Numbered from the stretch's first letter, positions 33,590 to 42,681 are shown. The stretch is 52,236 bases of DNA from Rubrivivax sp. (GCA_027491255.1 JAIXWM010000139.1:1-52236); one strand, 5' to 3'. The notes: a model not told the origin generated them from the sequence alone. Made by a program: numbers and translations.

Positions 33590-34570
33590 ATGACCGACCG
33601 ATGGACACGGCGCTCGGCTGTCGTCGCGACGCTGGGTGGCCTGACGCTTCCCGCCCGGGCGCAGTCCGAGCCTTACCCGAGCCGGCCTTTGAAGATCATC
33701 GTCCCGACGCCGCCCGGTGGCGGCGCGGATGCCTTCGCCCGCGTCATCGGCGCCCGTCTGGGCGAGCAGATGAAGGCCACGGTGATCATCGAGAACCGCC
33801 CCGGCGCGGCCGGCAACGCCGCGGCCGAGCAGGTCAAGCGCATGGCGCCCGACGGCTACACGCTGTTCATCGGCGCGATCGCGATCCTGGCCATCTCGCC
33901 CTCTCTCTACAAGAACCTGCCGTTCGATCCGCTCAAGGACTTCAGCCCGATCACGATGGGCGTGGTCCTGAGCAACCTGCTCGTCGCCCATCCTTCGCTG
34001 CCAGCCCACAACGTCAGGGAACTGATCGCGCTGGCCAAGGCCCGCCCGGGCGTCATCAACTACTCGTCCTCGGGCAATGCCACCGCGGGGCATCTGGCGG
34101 GCGAGTTGTTCGCTGCGTTGACGGACACCCAGCTCGTGCACGTGCCTTACAAGGGCGGCGGCCCGGCCATGGTGGACCTGATCGCCGGCCATGTGCAGAT
34201 CAGCTTCGCGAGCCCGCCGTCGGCGCTGCCGCACGTGAAGACTGGCAAGCTCAAGGTGCTGGGCGTCACCACCGACAAGCGTCAGGCTTCGATGCCCGAG
34301 GTGCCGACCATCGCCGAGGCGGGCGTGCCGGGCTTCTCGGCCAACAACTGGTACTGCTTCGTCGGGCCCGCAGGCATGCCGCGCGAGATCGTGGCCCGGC
34401 TCAACCACGAGATCCGTCTGGCGATGCAGGACCCCGTCGTCCAGCAGAGCATGGCGGCGCAGGGCATGGTGGCCGAGCCCAGCAGCCCGGAGGCCCTGAC
34501 TCAGATCATCGCCAGCGAGATGGACAAATGGGGCAAGGTGGTTCGAGAGCGCCGGATCGCACCGACCTGA
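33590..34570 (+). CDS. Bug/TctC-family periplasmic solute receptor
   Basis: 326 residues. A signal sequence with an RR pair (DRWTRRSAVVATLGGLTLPA) suggests possible Tat export. The hallmark YPSRPLKIIVPTPPGGGAD follows, then IENRPGAAGNAAAEQ, PDGYTLFIG, HVPYKGGGPAMVDLIAG and MPEVPTIAEAGVPGF. It sits in the catabolic operon 36 bases after the third MmgE/PrpD gene, so it probably binds the substrate of that pathway. ATG 33590 is preceded by AGGAG at ideal spacing; the frame's earlier TTG (33557) is not needed. Confidence 0.9.
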   Translation: MTDRWTRRSAVVATLGGLTLPARAQSEPYPSRPLKIIVPTPPGGGADAFARVIGARLGEQMKATVIIENRPGAAGNAAAEQVKRMAPDGYTLFIGAIAILAISPSLYKNLPFDPLKDFSPITMGVVLSNLLVAHPSLPAHNVRELIALAKARPGVINYSSSGNATAGHLAGELFAALTDTQLVHVPYKGGGPAMVDLIAGHVQISFASPPSALPHVKTGKLKVLGVTTDKRQASMPEVPTIAEAGVPGFSANNWYCFVGPAGMPREIVARLNHEIRLAMQDPVVQQSMAAQGMVAEPSSPEALTQIIASEMDKWGKVVRERRIAPT

Positions 34571-34682
34571 CGCGGGCAGTTGTCACACCGGGCCGCCTTC
34601 GCGCCTGCCAGGCGGCCCCATCCCGCCCCGGGCCCAGGCGCCTGGCCGACCGGGTCCTGCCCTCGCTGCTGCTCCTCGCCCC

Positions 34683-36953
34683 ATGCCCTCGGTCATGAAC
34701 GTCCCATCCTCCCTGTCGGCCCTGTTGCAGCCACGCACGGTCGCGATCTACGGCGCGTCCGCCACTCCTGGCAAGCTCGGTCACAGCGTGCTGGTCAACC
34801 TGCGGCGTTGCGGTTTCGACGGCTTGGTGATCCCGGTCCATCCGCAAGCCGCCGAGATCGACGGCCTGCCGTGCCGCGCGAGCTTGGCTGATGAAGCGGC
34901 TTCGCACCCCGGGCAGGCTGTCGACTGCGCCTTCCTCGCCGTGCCGGCGGCCGCTGTGCCCGCCGCGCTGGCCGACTGCGAGCGTGCCGGCGTGCGCAGC
35001 GTGATCATCGGCTCCAGCGGCTATGCGGAGTTGGGCGACGAGACGGGCCGGCAGCGCCAGGCCTTCGTGACGGCATGGGCGCGCCGCACCGGCATCCGTG
35101 TGCTCGGGCCCAACACCAACGGCATCCTGAGCGTGCCCGTGCGCCTGAGCCTGGGCTACAACGCCGCCCACGCCGAACTCCCGCCGGTCGGCGCGGTGTC
35201 GGTGGTGTCGCATTCCGGCGCGCTGTTCGACGTCGTGGCCCGCCGCATCGTCGATCTGGGGTGCGGCCTGAGCCACTTTGTGCCGGTGGGCAACGAAGCG
35301 GACATCCAGCTCAACGAGGTCCTGGCCTGGCTCGTCGACGACCCGCACACGCGCGTCATCGGCCTCGTCATCGAGGGCCTGGGCGACGGCGAGGGCTTTC
35401 GCCGCCTGTGCGTGGACGCGCGGGCGCGGGGGAAGTTCGTCGTCGCGCTCAAGCTCGGCCGGGGCGCACGGGCAGCCCATGCCACGCAGGCGCATTCCAG
35501 CCGCCTGGCCGGCGCCGCCCGTGCCTACGATGCGTTGTTCGCTTCGGCCGGCGTCGCGAGCGTCGACACGATCGAGGCGCTGGCCGGCGCCTGCGCCTTG
35601 CTGGCTGGATGCGCGGCGGCCTCGCCGCCCGGCGAATGCCCGGCCCTGACCGACCCGCGCTGGGTGGCCGTCACCACCTCCGGGGCGGGCGGCGCGCTGG
35701 TGGCCGACATGATGGCCACGCGTGGCCTGGCCCTGGCCGGCGGCGATGACGGCCGTTGGCCTCTGCCGGTGGAGGAGCGGCTGCAGGCCCTGCCGACCTC
35801 GGCGCCCATCGTCAGTCCGATCGACACCGGTTCGCTCGGCGACTGGAGCCTGCTCGAGCCGACCTGGACCGCCCTCGAGGACGAGGGATTTTTCGGCCCG
35901 ACGATCGCGTTCGCGCACCGGCCCGCCAGCACGGCGATGTCCGAAGCCTTGCTGCAGGCGCTCGCCGGGCGGCGCCTGCGCTGTCGCGCTCCGGTCGTTC
36001 TGCTTGTGCCGGGCGGATGGGACGAAGCGCTCGAGCAGCGCTGCCGGGCACAAGGGATCATGGTCTTCCACGACACCGTGAGCTGTTTCGACAGCCTGGC
36101 GGCTTTCGCGGCGTGCGTGGCGGGCGAGGACGCAGCCGCGGTGCGTCCCGCCGCCGTCCACGGGGGCGTGGCGACGGCTCGGGCGGGGCGCGTTCTCACC
36201 GAACTCGACAGCGCCCGCTTGCTGGCTGCTTCCGGCGTGCCGATGGTGCAGTCCTGCCCGGTGGGCAGCCTGCAGGAGGCGCTCAGCGCCGCCCGCGGGA
36301 TCGGTTTCCCCGTGGTTCTGAAGGCGCTGGCCGAAGGCGTTGCGCACAAGCACGACCTCGGTCTCGTGCAGGTCGGCATCGCCGACGAGGCCGGCCTGGC
36401 CCGCAGCATGGAGGCCATGGGTCTGCAACTGGCCCGGCACGGGCTCGACCCGAAGGACACCCCGTGGATCGTGCAGCCGATGTTGCGCGCTCCGCTGGAA
36501 CTGCTCCTGGGCCTGACCCGCGAGCCGGCCTTGGGGCGCTTCCTCGTCGTCGGCCTCGGTGGCTTGCTGGCCGAGGAGGTCGACGCGGTCGAGGTCTTCC
36601 CGGTCGACGAGCCCGGGGCCCGCATTGCGCGCCGGCTTGCCGGGTCTGCGGTGGCGAGGATGGTGGCCAAGACCTCAGGGGCCGCGGCGCCGGCGGTCCT
36701 GCTTGCCGTCCAGGAGGTGGTCGAGCGGCTGCGCATGTTTGCGCTGGACCACCCCCAGGTCGAGTCCGTCGACCTCAACCCCTTGCTCGCCGGCCCGGGT
36801 TTGTGCGTGGCCGTGGACGCGCTGGTCGTCATGCGGCACGATGCGCCCGCGGCGCTGCCGCAACCCCTCGTCACGGACGGTGCCGACCCTTTGGTTCTTC
36901 ACCCCGCGCCCGCCGCCGTGGCAGGTGCGCATCACCCCAGGAGCGAACGATGA
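34683..36953 (+). CDS. ADP-forming acid-CoA ligase (acetyl-CoA synthetase ADP-forming family)
   Basis: 756 residues with the fused alpha-beta layout. A CoA-binding Rossmann domain (TVAIYGASATPGKLGHSVL), a succinyl-CoA-ligase-like region (GPNTNGI, VSVVSHSGALFDVVARR, VGNEADIQLNE, and AHSSRLAGAARAYDALFASA, which holds the likely phospho-His) and a C-terminal ATP-grasp half (GFPVVLKALAEGVAHKHDLG, PMLRAPLELLLGLTREP, VDLNPLLAG) are all present. It makes acyl-CoA plus ADP and phosphate from an acid, CoA and ATP. It gives the pathway a second activation route next to the class III transferase. ATG 34683, or 34695. The stop overlaps the next ATG. Confidence 0.9.
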   Translation: MPSVMNVPSSLSALLQPRTVAIYGASATPGKLGHSVLVNLRRCGFDGLVIPVHPQAAEIDGLPCRASLADEAASHPGQAVDCAFLAVPAAAVPAALADCERAGVRSVIIGSSGYAELGDETGRQRQAFVTAWARRTGIRVLGPNTNGILSVPVRLSLGYNAAHAELPPVGAVSVVSHSGALFDVVARRIVDLGCGLSHFVPVGNEADIQLNEVLAWLVDDPHTRVIGLVIEGLGDGEGFRRLCVDARARGKFVVALKLGRGARAAHATQAHSSRLAGAARAYDALFASAGVASVDTIEALAGACALLAGCAAASPPGECPALTDPRWVAVTTSGAGGALVADMMATRGLALAGGDDGRWPLPVEERLQALPTSAPIVSPIDTGSLGDWSLLEPTWTALEDEGFFGPTIAFAHRPASTAMSEALLQALAGRRLRCRAPVVLLVPGGWDEALEQRCRAQGIMVFHDTVSCFDSLAAFAACVAGEDAAAVRPAAVHGGVATARAGRVLTELDSARLLAASGVPMVQSCPVGSLQEALSAARGIGFPVVLKALAEGVAHKHDLGLVQVGIADEAGLARSMEAMGLQLARHGLDPKDTPWIVQPMLRAPLELLLGLTREPALGRFLVVGLGGLLAEEVDAVEVFPVDEPGARIARRLAGSAVARMVAKTSGAAAPAVLLAVQEVVERLRMFALDHPQVESVDLNPLLAGPGLCVAVDALVVMRHDAPAALPQPLVTDGADPLVLHPAPAAVAGAHHPRSER

Positions 36954-37948
36954 AACGAACGGTGAACACCCTGCGGCGCAGGTTCACGGGGCTGGCCCTG
37001 TGTGCCCTGGCAGGGGGCCTGTCGATGGCCCAGGCCCAGGCCCAGGCGTCCTACCCCGACAAGCCGATCCGCATCCTGCTCGGCTTCGCGCCGGGCGCCA
37101 TCACCGACACCCTGGCCCGCACGGTGGGCGCGCAGCTGTCGCGCTCGATGGGCCAGCCCGTGGTGGTGGAGAACCGGGCGGGTGCCGGCGGCACGCTGGC
37201 GGCGGAGGCCGTCGCCAAGGCGGCGCCCGACGGCTACACGCTGCTGCTGGGGGAGTCGGGCAGCATGTCCATCAACCCCTTGCTGATGTCGCGCATTCCC
37301 TACGACGTCGAGCGCGACTTCGCGCCGATCGCGCAGGCGGTGAACCTGCCGCTCGTCCTCGTCACCCACCCTGGCACCCGCTTGCAGCGTCCTGCAGACC
37401 TGGCTGCGTTCAGCCAGGACGGCAAGGCGCTCAACTACGGGTCGGCCGGGCAGGGAACCATCCAGCACCTGAGCGTGGAGTTGTTCAAGGCTGCCTCCAG
37501 GCTGCCCTTGAACCATGTGCCCTACCGCGGTGGCGCGCCCGCCCTGACCGACCTGCTGGGCGGCCAGATCCCCCTGCTGGTGGCCACCGTGGCCACGGTG
37601 GCGGCGCAGGTCAAGTCCGGCAAGGCCGTGCCCCTGATGATCATGGGGCGCAACCGCAGCCCCGTCCTGCCGGACGTCCCCACGCTCGCCGAGGCCGGCT
37701 TCGGCGCCCTGGAGATGGGCAACCCATGGCAGGGCTTCTTCGCCCCGGCGGGCACCCCGCCCGCCATCGTCAACCGTCTCAACGCCGAGATCCGCAAGGC
37801 CTTGGAGGCACCCGAGGTGCGCGAGAAGCTGCTGGGCGCCGGCGCCGAAATCGTCGTCAGCGCCCCGGAGGAGTTCCGCCAGGCCCTGCGCGCCGAGCTC
37901 GCGATCTGGCGCCGCGCCATCCAGTTGGGCGGCGTCAAGCCTGAATGA
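36950..37948 (+). CDS. Bug/TctC-family periplasmic solute receptor, last gene of the catabolic operon
   Basis: 332 residues: signal peptide to about residue 32 (cleaved near AQAQA), then YPDKPIRILLGFAPGAITD, VENRAGAGGTLAAEAVA, PDGYTLLLGESGS, HVPYRGGAPALTDLLGGQIP and LPDVPTLAEAGF. It is coupled by ATGA to the acid-CoA ligase with a good AGGAG. Two different Bug receptors in one operon suggest two ligands, or one ligand and one product. Confidence 0.9.
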   Translation: MKRTVNTLRRRFTGLALCALAGGLSMAQAQAQASYPDKPIRILLGFAPGAITDTLARTVGAQLSRSMGQPVVVENRAGAGGTLAAEAVAKAAPDGYTLLLGESGSMSINPLLMSRIPYDVERDFAPIAQAVNLPLVLVTHPGTRLQRPADLAAFSQDGKALNYGSAGQGTIQHLSVELFKAASRLPLNHVPYRGGAPALTDLLGGQIPLLVATVATVAAQVKSGKAVPLMIMGRNRSPVLPDVPTLAEAGFGALEMGNPWQGFFAPAGTPPAIVNRLNAEIRKALEAPEVREKLLGAGAEIVVSAPEEFRQALRAELAIWRRAIQLGGVKPE

Positions 37949-37961
37949 GCGCTTGACTTCC

Positions 37962-37987
37962 GACGCGCGGGCCCGAGCCCGCGTGTC
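37962..37987. terminator. Hairpin between the catabolic operon and the convergent adenine deaminase gene
   Basis: GACGCGCGGGC and GCCCGCGTGTC form an 11-bp stem with one G-T pair around CCGA, 13 bases after the last operon stop. It is long and GC-rich and could end transcription from both sides. No T-tract. Confidence 0.5.
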
Positions 37988-38046
37988 CGGTCTGCGCCGG
38001 CCCACTTGTTACGGGGAGGGCACGCGACTTTGCGGCCGCGGGGCTG

Positions 38047-39834
38047 TCAGGCGATCGCCCGCAGGAAGGGCCGGTGGACTTCGCGCGTGGTGCCGTCCGT
38101 CAGGCCCAGGTCGGTCAGGTGCGGCCCGGCGTTGCAGGCCAGGCACTGGCCCGACAGCGCCTTGAAGGTGCGGTAGGGACCCTGCCATTCGACGACGGTG
38201 CCGGCGGCGTCGACCAGGGCCTGGTGCTCGCTGGCGACGATCTCGGGTTCGGCCACCGACAGCAGCCCGGCCACCGGAAAGGCGGTGCGGGCGACCACCT
38301 CGCCGCCGCGCACGACGGCGCCGCCGCCGCCCATCTCGATCACCGTGTTGGCGGCCAGTGCCATGTCGGCAGGGTCGGCGCCGTACACGACGAGGTTGTG
38401 CGAATCGTGCGCGTACGACGTGGCATACGCCCCCTGCCAGCGTCCCCAGCCGTCGATGATGGCGGTCTGCGGGCCGAGGCTGGAGCGCCCGTGGCGGTGC
38501 ACCACGGTCATGCGGGACAGGTGCGCCGGCACCGCGGCCACCGAGTCGACGACGTCGACGGTGACCTCGGCCCACTCGGTGAAGCGCGCGCCCTTGATCG
38601 CGCGCACGACGGCCCGGCCTTGCCGCAGCTCGGGCACCCGCACCTCGAAGTCGTCCACGCTGAGCGGGGCGAGCTTCATCGTGCGCAGCGGCAAGGCCAT
38701 CGGCCGCGGGCGGATCGGCGCGCACATGCGGCCGTCCGCAGCGACGAGGCGACCGCTGGCGTAGACGCGCGCGACGTCGAGCGCCTGCAGGTTGCCCAGC
38801 ACGGTCAGGTCGGCGCGGCGGCCGGCGGCCACCCATCCCAGGTCGTCGCGCTTCAGGCGGTAGGCGTTGTTGACGGTGGCGCAGCGCAGCGCCTGCAGCG
38901 GATCCAGGCCGTAGCGCACCAGGCGCCGCAGCACGTCGATCATGCCGCCCTTGCGCACCAGGTGGTCGGGGAAGACGTCGTCGGTGCAGACGGTCAGGCT
39001 GGTCGGCACGACCGGCAGCGTCTTGACGGCGGCCACCACCTCGGGCAGCAGGTAGTCGTGCGAGCCGCGCAGCTCCACCGTCAGGCCGGCGCGCAGCTTT
39101 TCCAGCGCGTCGGCACCGGAGGTGATCTCGTGGTCGGCGCCGATGCCGGCGGCCACGTAGGCCTGCAGCCGTTCGCCCGAGAGCCCGCGGGCATGCCCCT
39201 CGATGATCTTGCCGCTGGCCAGGGCCGCGCCGAGGATGCCCATCATCCGCGGCGATGCTTCGAGCACCGCGCGCATGTCCATCACCTCGGCCAGCCCGGC
39301 GACCTCGGGCAGCGCCAGCAGCTGCTCGATCTCCTGCGCCTGGAAGTCCGCACCCGACAGTTCCAGCCCGGGGGCGGCCGGCACGCAGGACGAGGCCTGC
39401 ACGACGAAGCGCAGCGGCAGCCCGCGGCTGGCCTCCACCGCGTAGCGCACGCCGTCCAGTCCGAGCACGTTGGCGAGCTCGTGCGGGTCGCAGAAGACGG
39501 TGGTCGTCCCCTGCGGCACCACCACCGAGGCGTAATGGTGCGGCAGCATGTGCGAGGACTCGAAGTGCACATGGCCGTCGATCAGGCCGGGGGCGAGGAA
39601 CTGGCCGTCGAGCGCGTGGGTTTCACGCGCCTGGGTGAAGCGGCCGCGCGGGTGCACGCTGGCGATCATCTCGCCCACCAGCCCGACATCGGCTTCGCGC
39701 AGTTCGAGCGTGGCCACGTCGACCACGGTGGCGCCGGTCAGCAGCAGGTCGAAGGGCTCGCGGCCCTGGGCCGCTGCGATGGCGCGCTGGCGAGTGGCCG
39801 CGGCGATGGGCGTGGTGACGTCGGCGGTGCTCAT
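38047..39834 (-). CDS. ade: Adenine deaminase
   Basis: 595 residues, the usual length for Ade of the amidohydrolase superfamily. Metal ligands begin with HVH at 88-90 (LIDGHVHFESSHMLP), followed by VFCDPHELANVLG, the GHARGLSGERLQAY and DHEITSGADALEKLRAGLTV segments, and VCTDDVFPDHLVRKGG. The C-terminal domain with AHDSHNLVVYG is typical. It converts adenine to hypoxanthine and ammonia. Upstream (23 bases), in the same direction, lies a Bug receptor gene, an unusual partner for a purine enzyme. Start ATG 39834. Confidence 0.9.
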   Translation of the reverse strand: MSTADVTTPIAAATRQRAIAAAQGREPFDLLLTGATVVDVATLELREADVGLVGEMIASVHPRGRFTQARETHALDGQFLAPGLIDGHVHFESSHMLPHHYASVVVPQGTTTVFCDPHELANVLGLDGVRYAVEASRGLPLRFVVQASSCVPAAPGLELSGADFQAQEIEQLLALPEVAGLAEVMDMRAVLEASPRMMGILGAALASGKIIEGHARGLSGERLQAYVAAGIGADHEITSGADALEKLRAGLTVELRGSHDYLLPEVVAAVKTLPVVPTSLTVCTDDVFPDHLVRKGGMIDVLRRLVRYGLDPLQALRCATVNNAYRLKRDDLGWVAAGRRADLTVLGNLQALDVARVYASGRLVAADGRMCAPIRPRPMALPLRTMKLAPLSVDDFEVRVPELRQGRAVVRAIKGARFTEWAEVTVDVVDSVAAVPAHLSRMTVVHRHGRSSLGPQTAIIDGWGRWQGAYATSYAHDSHNLVVYGADPADMALAANTVIEMGGGGAVVRGGEVVARTAFPVAGLLSVAEPEIVASEHQALVDAAGTVVEWQGPYRTFKALSGQCLACNAGPHLTDLGLTDGTTREVHRPFLRAIA

Positions 39835-39857
39835 GGCGGGGCGGTGGCGGCCCAGGC

Positions 39858-40844
39858 TCACTCGGCGCGGATGTTGCGCAGCCGCACGATCTCGCCGAAC
39901 TTGGCCTGCTCGCCTTCGAGGAAGCGCGCGAAGGCCTCGGGCCCCAGGCCGAGCGTGCGCATGCCGATGACGCCGAACTTCTGGCGCAGGCCCTCGTCCT
40001 TCAGCACCTCGGCGGTTTCGCGGTGCAGCCTGGCGACGATCGCCGGGTCGGTCTTGGCCGGGGCGAAGATGCCGAACCACACCGTCACGTCCACGCCCTT
40101 GAGGCGCGGGTGTTCGGCCATGCTCGGCACGTCGGGCAGCGCCGGCGAGCGCGTCCCCTCGGTCACGCCGAAGGCCTTGACGCGGCCGGTCTTCACCTGC
40201 TCGCTGGTCAGCGGGATGGGCAGCATCGCCAGGTCGATCTGGTTGCCCATCAGGTCGGTGACGATCTGGGCCCCCACCTTGTAGGGCACGTGGTTCATCT
40301 GCACGCCGCCGATCTGGTTGAACATCTCGCCGGCCACGTGCAGCGAGGTGCCGATGCCCGAGGTGGCGTAGTTCAGCCTGCCCGGCTCGCGCGCCATCAG
40401 CTTCAGCAGCTCGTCCAGGTTGTTCGCCGCCAGCGTGGGCTTGCCCACCAGCACCAGCGGCGCATTGGACAGCAGCGTGACCGGCGCGAAGTCCTTCAGC
40501 CCGTCGTACTTGACGGCCGAGGGCGAGACCATCTTCGCGATCACGATGGTGCTCTCCACCGACAGCAGCAGCGTGTGGCCGTCGGCCGGCGCGCGCGCCG
40601 CGCGGTCGGTGCCGATGATGCCGCCGGCGCCGGCCACGTTCTCGATCACCACTTGCTGGCCCAGGCGCTTGCCGAGCTCGGGCGCGACCCAGCGTGCCAC
40701 CGCGTCGACGTTCCCGCCGGCGGCGTAGGGCACGATCAGCGTGATCGGCTTGCTCGGATACGATGGTTGGGCCGAGGCGGGCAGCGTCACGGTGGCTGCG
40801 AAGGCGCAGACGATCGCGGCCTGGACGAGGGTGCTGGGTTTCAT
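39858..40844 (-). CDS. Bug/TctC-family periplasmic solute receptor next to adenine deaminase
   Basis: 328 residues: signal peptide (to about 26, ASAQ), YPSKPITLIVPYAAGGNVDA, IENVAGAGGIIGTDRAA, DGHTLLLSVEST, HVPYKVGAQIVTDLMGNQID and LPDVPSMAEHPRLKG. It is the first gene of a two-gene unit with adenine deaminase, and its start is 25 bases from the divergent adenosine-deaminase-like gene, so the two promoters must overlap. The context suggests a purine or a purine-derived acid as ligand, which would be new for this family (inference). AGGAAG Shine-Dalgarno. Confidence 0.9.
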   Translation of the reverse strand: MKPSTLVQAAIVCAFAATVTLPASAQPSYPSKPITLIVPYAAGGNVDAVARWVAPELGKRLGQQVVIENVAGAGGIIGTDRAARAPADGHTLLLSVESTIVIAKMVSPSAVKYDGLKDFAPVTLLSNAPLVLVGKPTLAANNLDELLKLMAREPGRLNYATSGIGTSLHVAGEMFNQIGGVQMNHVPYKVGAQIVTDLMGNQIDLAMLPIPLTSEQVKTGRVKAFGVTEGTRSPALPDVPSMAEHPRLKGVDVTVWFGIFAPAKTDPAIVARLHRETAEVLKDEGLRQKFGVIGMRTLGLGPEAFARFLEGEQAKFGEIVRLRNIRAE

Positions 40845-40869
40845 GGTGCGGGCTTCCTGGGGGGCTGGG

Positions 40870-41973
40870 ATGGTGGACGATTCTAGGGACCGGGCGCAAG
40901 CAAGCGCCGTGCCTCTTGGCGGTGCCGGCGCGCTGTTGACCGTGGCGCCCACGGACCCCGCCTGGGCCGCGCTGATGCGGCGCGTGCCCAAAGTCGAACT
41001 GCACGTGCACGTGGTCGGCGCTTTGCGTGCGTCGACGCTGGGCGAACTCGCCGCCGAGGCCGGCTTGCGGCTGCCGCGGCCGGTGGACACGCTCTACCGC
41101 TACAGCGGCTTCTACGACTTCATCGAGGTCTTCCGCCTCGCCGCGCAGGCGCTGCGCCGCCCGGCGCACTTCGAGCGCGCGGTGCACGAGTACGTCGAGG
41201 ACGCACGACGCGCCGGCGCGCTGGCGCACGTGGAGTTCTTCTTCAACCCGAGCTACCTGTACGCGCTGGGCGTGCCCTACCGCGCGCAGCTCGAGGGCCT
41301 GGTGGCCGGGGTGCGCGCGGCCGAGCGCGACTTCGGCGTCACCGCGCTGCTGATCCCTTCGATCGACCGCGAGTTCGGCGACGACGTCGCGCGCCGCGTT
41401 GTCGACGAGGTGCTGGCCGCCCGCTGCGACGAGGTCGTCGGCCTGGGCCTGGACGGCCCCGAGGACCGCGGTCCGCCCGAGCGCTTTGCCGAGCACTTCC
41501 GCCGCGCTCGCGCGGCCGGACTGCGCCGCACTGCGCACGTGTGCGAGGACTACGCGCCCACCCCGGCCGCCAACTACCTGGCCTGCCGTGACGTGCTGGG
41601 CTGCGAGCGTTTCGACCACGGCTACCGCATCCTCGGCGACCCCACCGTCGTGGCGCGGGCCCGTGACGACGGCGCGGTGTTCACCGGCTGCCCCAAGCCC
41701 TCGACGCGCGAGCGCGACGCGATCCGCCTGGGCGCGATCGCCGGCATGCGTGCCGCCGGCCTGGGCGTGACGCTGGCCACCGACGACCCGGCGATGTTCG
41801 ACACCGACATCGCGCAGGCCTACGAGCGCGTCTTCCCGCAGCCTGACGTCGACGGGCTGGCGCAGGTCTGCGCCGCCGGGGTGCAGGCCTGCTGGCTGGA
41901 CGACGACCGCAAGGCGCGGCTGCGTGAGCGGGTGGATGAGGCGCTGGCTGCGCTGCGCCGGCCCGAGCCCTGA
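40870..41973 (+). CDS. Adenosine/adenine deaminase-family amidohydrolase
   Basis: 367 residues with the metal and catalytic sites of the ADA family: KVELHVHVVGALR (HVH at 45-47), HVCED (His plus the proton-donor Glu), FDHGYRI and LATDDPAMFDTDIAQ (Asp pair). The usual HLDG/HLEG after the first His motif reads HVVG, so the substrate pocket differs from classical adenosine or adenine deaminases. A long Ala-rich N-terminal lead (about 35 residues) precedes the core; ATG 40870 is the first start, and GTG 40909 would shorten it. It is probably co-transcribed with yhhQ. Confidence 0.83.
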   Translation: MVDDSRDRAQASAVPLGGAGALLTVAPTDPAWAALMRRVPKVELHVHVVGALRASTLGELAAEAGLRLPRPVDTLYRYSGFYDFIEVFRLAAQALRRPAHFERAVHEYVEDARRAGALAHVEFFFNPSYLYALGVPYRAQLEGLVAGVRAAERDFGVTALLIPSIDREFGDDVARRVVDEVLAARCDEVVGLGLDGPEDRGPPERFAEHFRRARAAGLRRTAHVCEDYAPTPAANYLACRDVLGCERFDHGYRILGDPTVVARARDDGAVFTGCPKPSTRERDAIRLGAIAGMRAAGLGVTLATDDPAMFDTDIAQAYERVFPQPDVDGLAQVCAAGVQACWLDDDRKARLRERVDEALAALRRPEP

Positions 41974-41998
41974 CCGACAATAGGGTTTTCCCTCGACC

Positions 41999-42016
41999 GG
42001 CCCGGCAATGCGGGCC
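41999..42016 (+). terminator. Hairpin just upstream of yhhQ
   Basis: GGCCCG and CGGGCC pair over GCAATG, 10 bases before the yhhQ ATG; a smaller AGGG-TTTT-CCCT hairpin lies just upstream (41982-41993). It could be a weak terminator or a translation-control structure. No riboswitch consensus fits. Confidence 0.25.
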
Positions 42017-42026
42017 ACCACCGCCG

Positions 42027-42665
42027 ATGAGCCCCCGCCGCATCCTTTGGTCCCTGGCCGCGCTGCACGTGGCCGTCATCATCGCGAGCAACGTGCTCGT
42101 GCAGATCCCGCTGCAGCTCGGCCCGGTGCTGACCACCTGGGGCTCGTTCACCTTCCCGGTGATCTTCCTGGCCACCGACCTGTCGGTGCGTCTGCTCGGC
42201 GCCGACGTCGCGCGCCGCGTGGTGCTGCGGGCGATGGTGCCGGCGCTGGTGGCCACCTACGTCGTGTCGGTGGTGTTCCAGGAGGGTAAGTTCGCCGGCT
42301 GGGCGGCGCTGGGTGAGTTCAACCTCTTCGTCTTCCGCATCGCCTGCGCCAGCCTGGCGGCCTACGTGGTGGGGCAGCTGACCGACATCCTGGTCTTCCG
42401 GCGCCTGCAGCGGCGCGGGCCCTGGTGGGTGGCGCCCGCGATGTCCACCGTGGTCGGGGGCTTCATCGACACGCTGGTCTTCTTTGCCGCGGCCTTCCAT
42501 GGCAGCCCTGACGCCTTCATGGCCGAGCACTGGCCCACGCTCGCAGCCACCGACTACCTGACCAAGCAGTTGGTCAGCCTGGCCTTCTACCTGCCGGTGT
42601 ACGGCGCCGCGGTCGGCTGGCTGGTGGCGCGCATGGCCCCACCTCCGCCGCCGCAGGCCGCCTGA
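42027..42665 (+). CDS. yhhQ: YhhQ-type queuosine-precursor transporter (VUT family)
   Basis: 212 residues, six or so membrane helices. Family motifs include ASNVLVQIPL, WGSFTFPVIFLATDLSVRLLG, FQEGKFAGWAALGEFNLFVF, RIACASLAAYVVGQLTDILVF and TVVGGFIDTLVFF. YhhQ imports preQ0/preQ1 deazapurines for queuosine tRNA modification. It follows the deaminase-like gene by 53 bases in the same direction, which hints at deazapurine or purine salvage as a shared theme (inference). Confidence 0.9.
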   Translation: MSPRRILWSLAALHVAVIIASNVLVQIPLQLGPVLTTWGSFTFPVIFLATDLSVRLLGADVARRVVLRAMVPALVATYVVSVVFQEGKFAGWAALGEFNLFVFRIACASLAAYVVGQLTDILVFRRLQRRGPWWVAPAMSTVVGGFIDTLVFFAAAFHGSPDAFMAEHWPTLAATDYLTKQLVSLAFYLPVYGAAVGWLVARMAPPPPPQAA

Positions 42666-42681
42666 AACGCGCGGCCCAGCC

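Noticed and set aside
38047..42021. A 1324-codon minus frame across adenine deaminase and beyond
   Set aside because: Homology starts at ATG 39834. The upstream part is off-frame or antisense to the receptor and ADA-like genes.
41974..42026. Possible preQ1 riboswitch upstream of yhhQ
   Set aside because: The two small hairpins do not show the preQ1-I pattern (hairpin with CUA-type loop plus A-rich tail) nor a type II layout, and the leader is only 53 bases.
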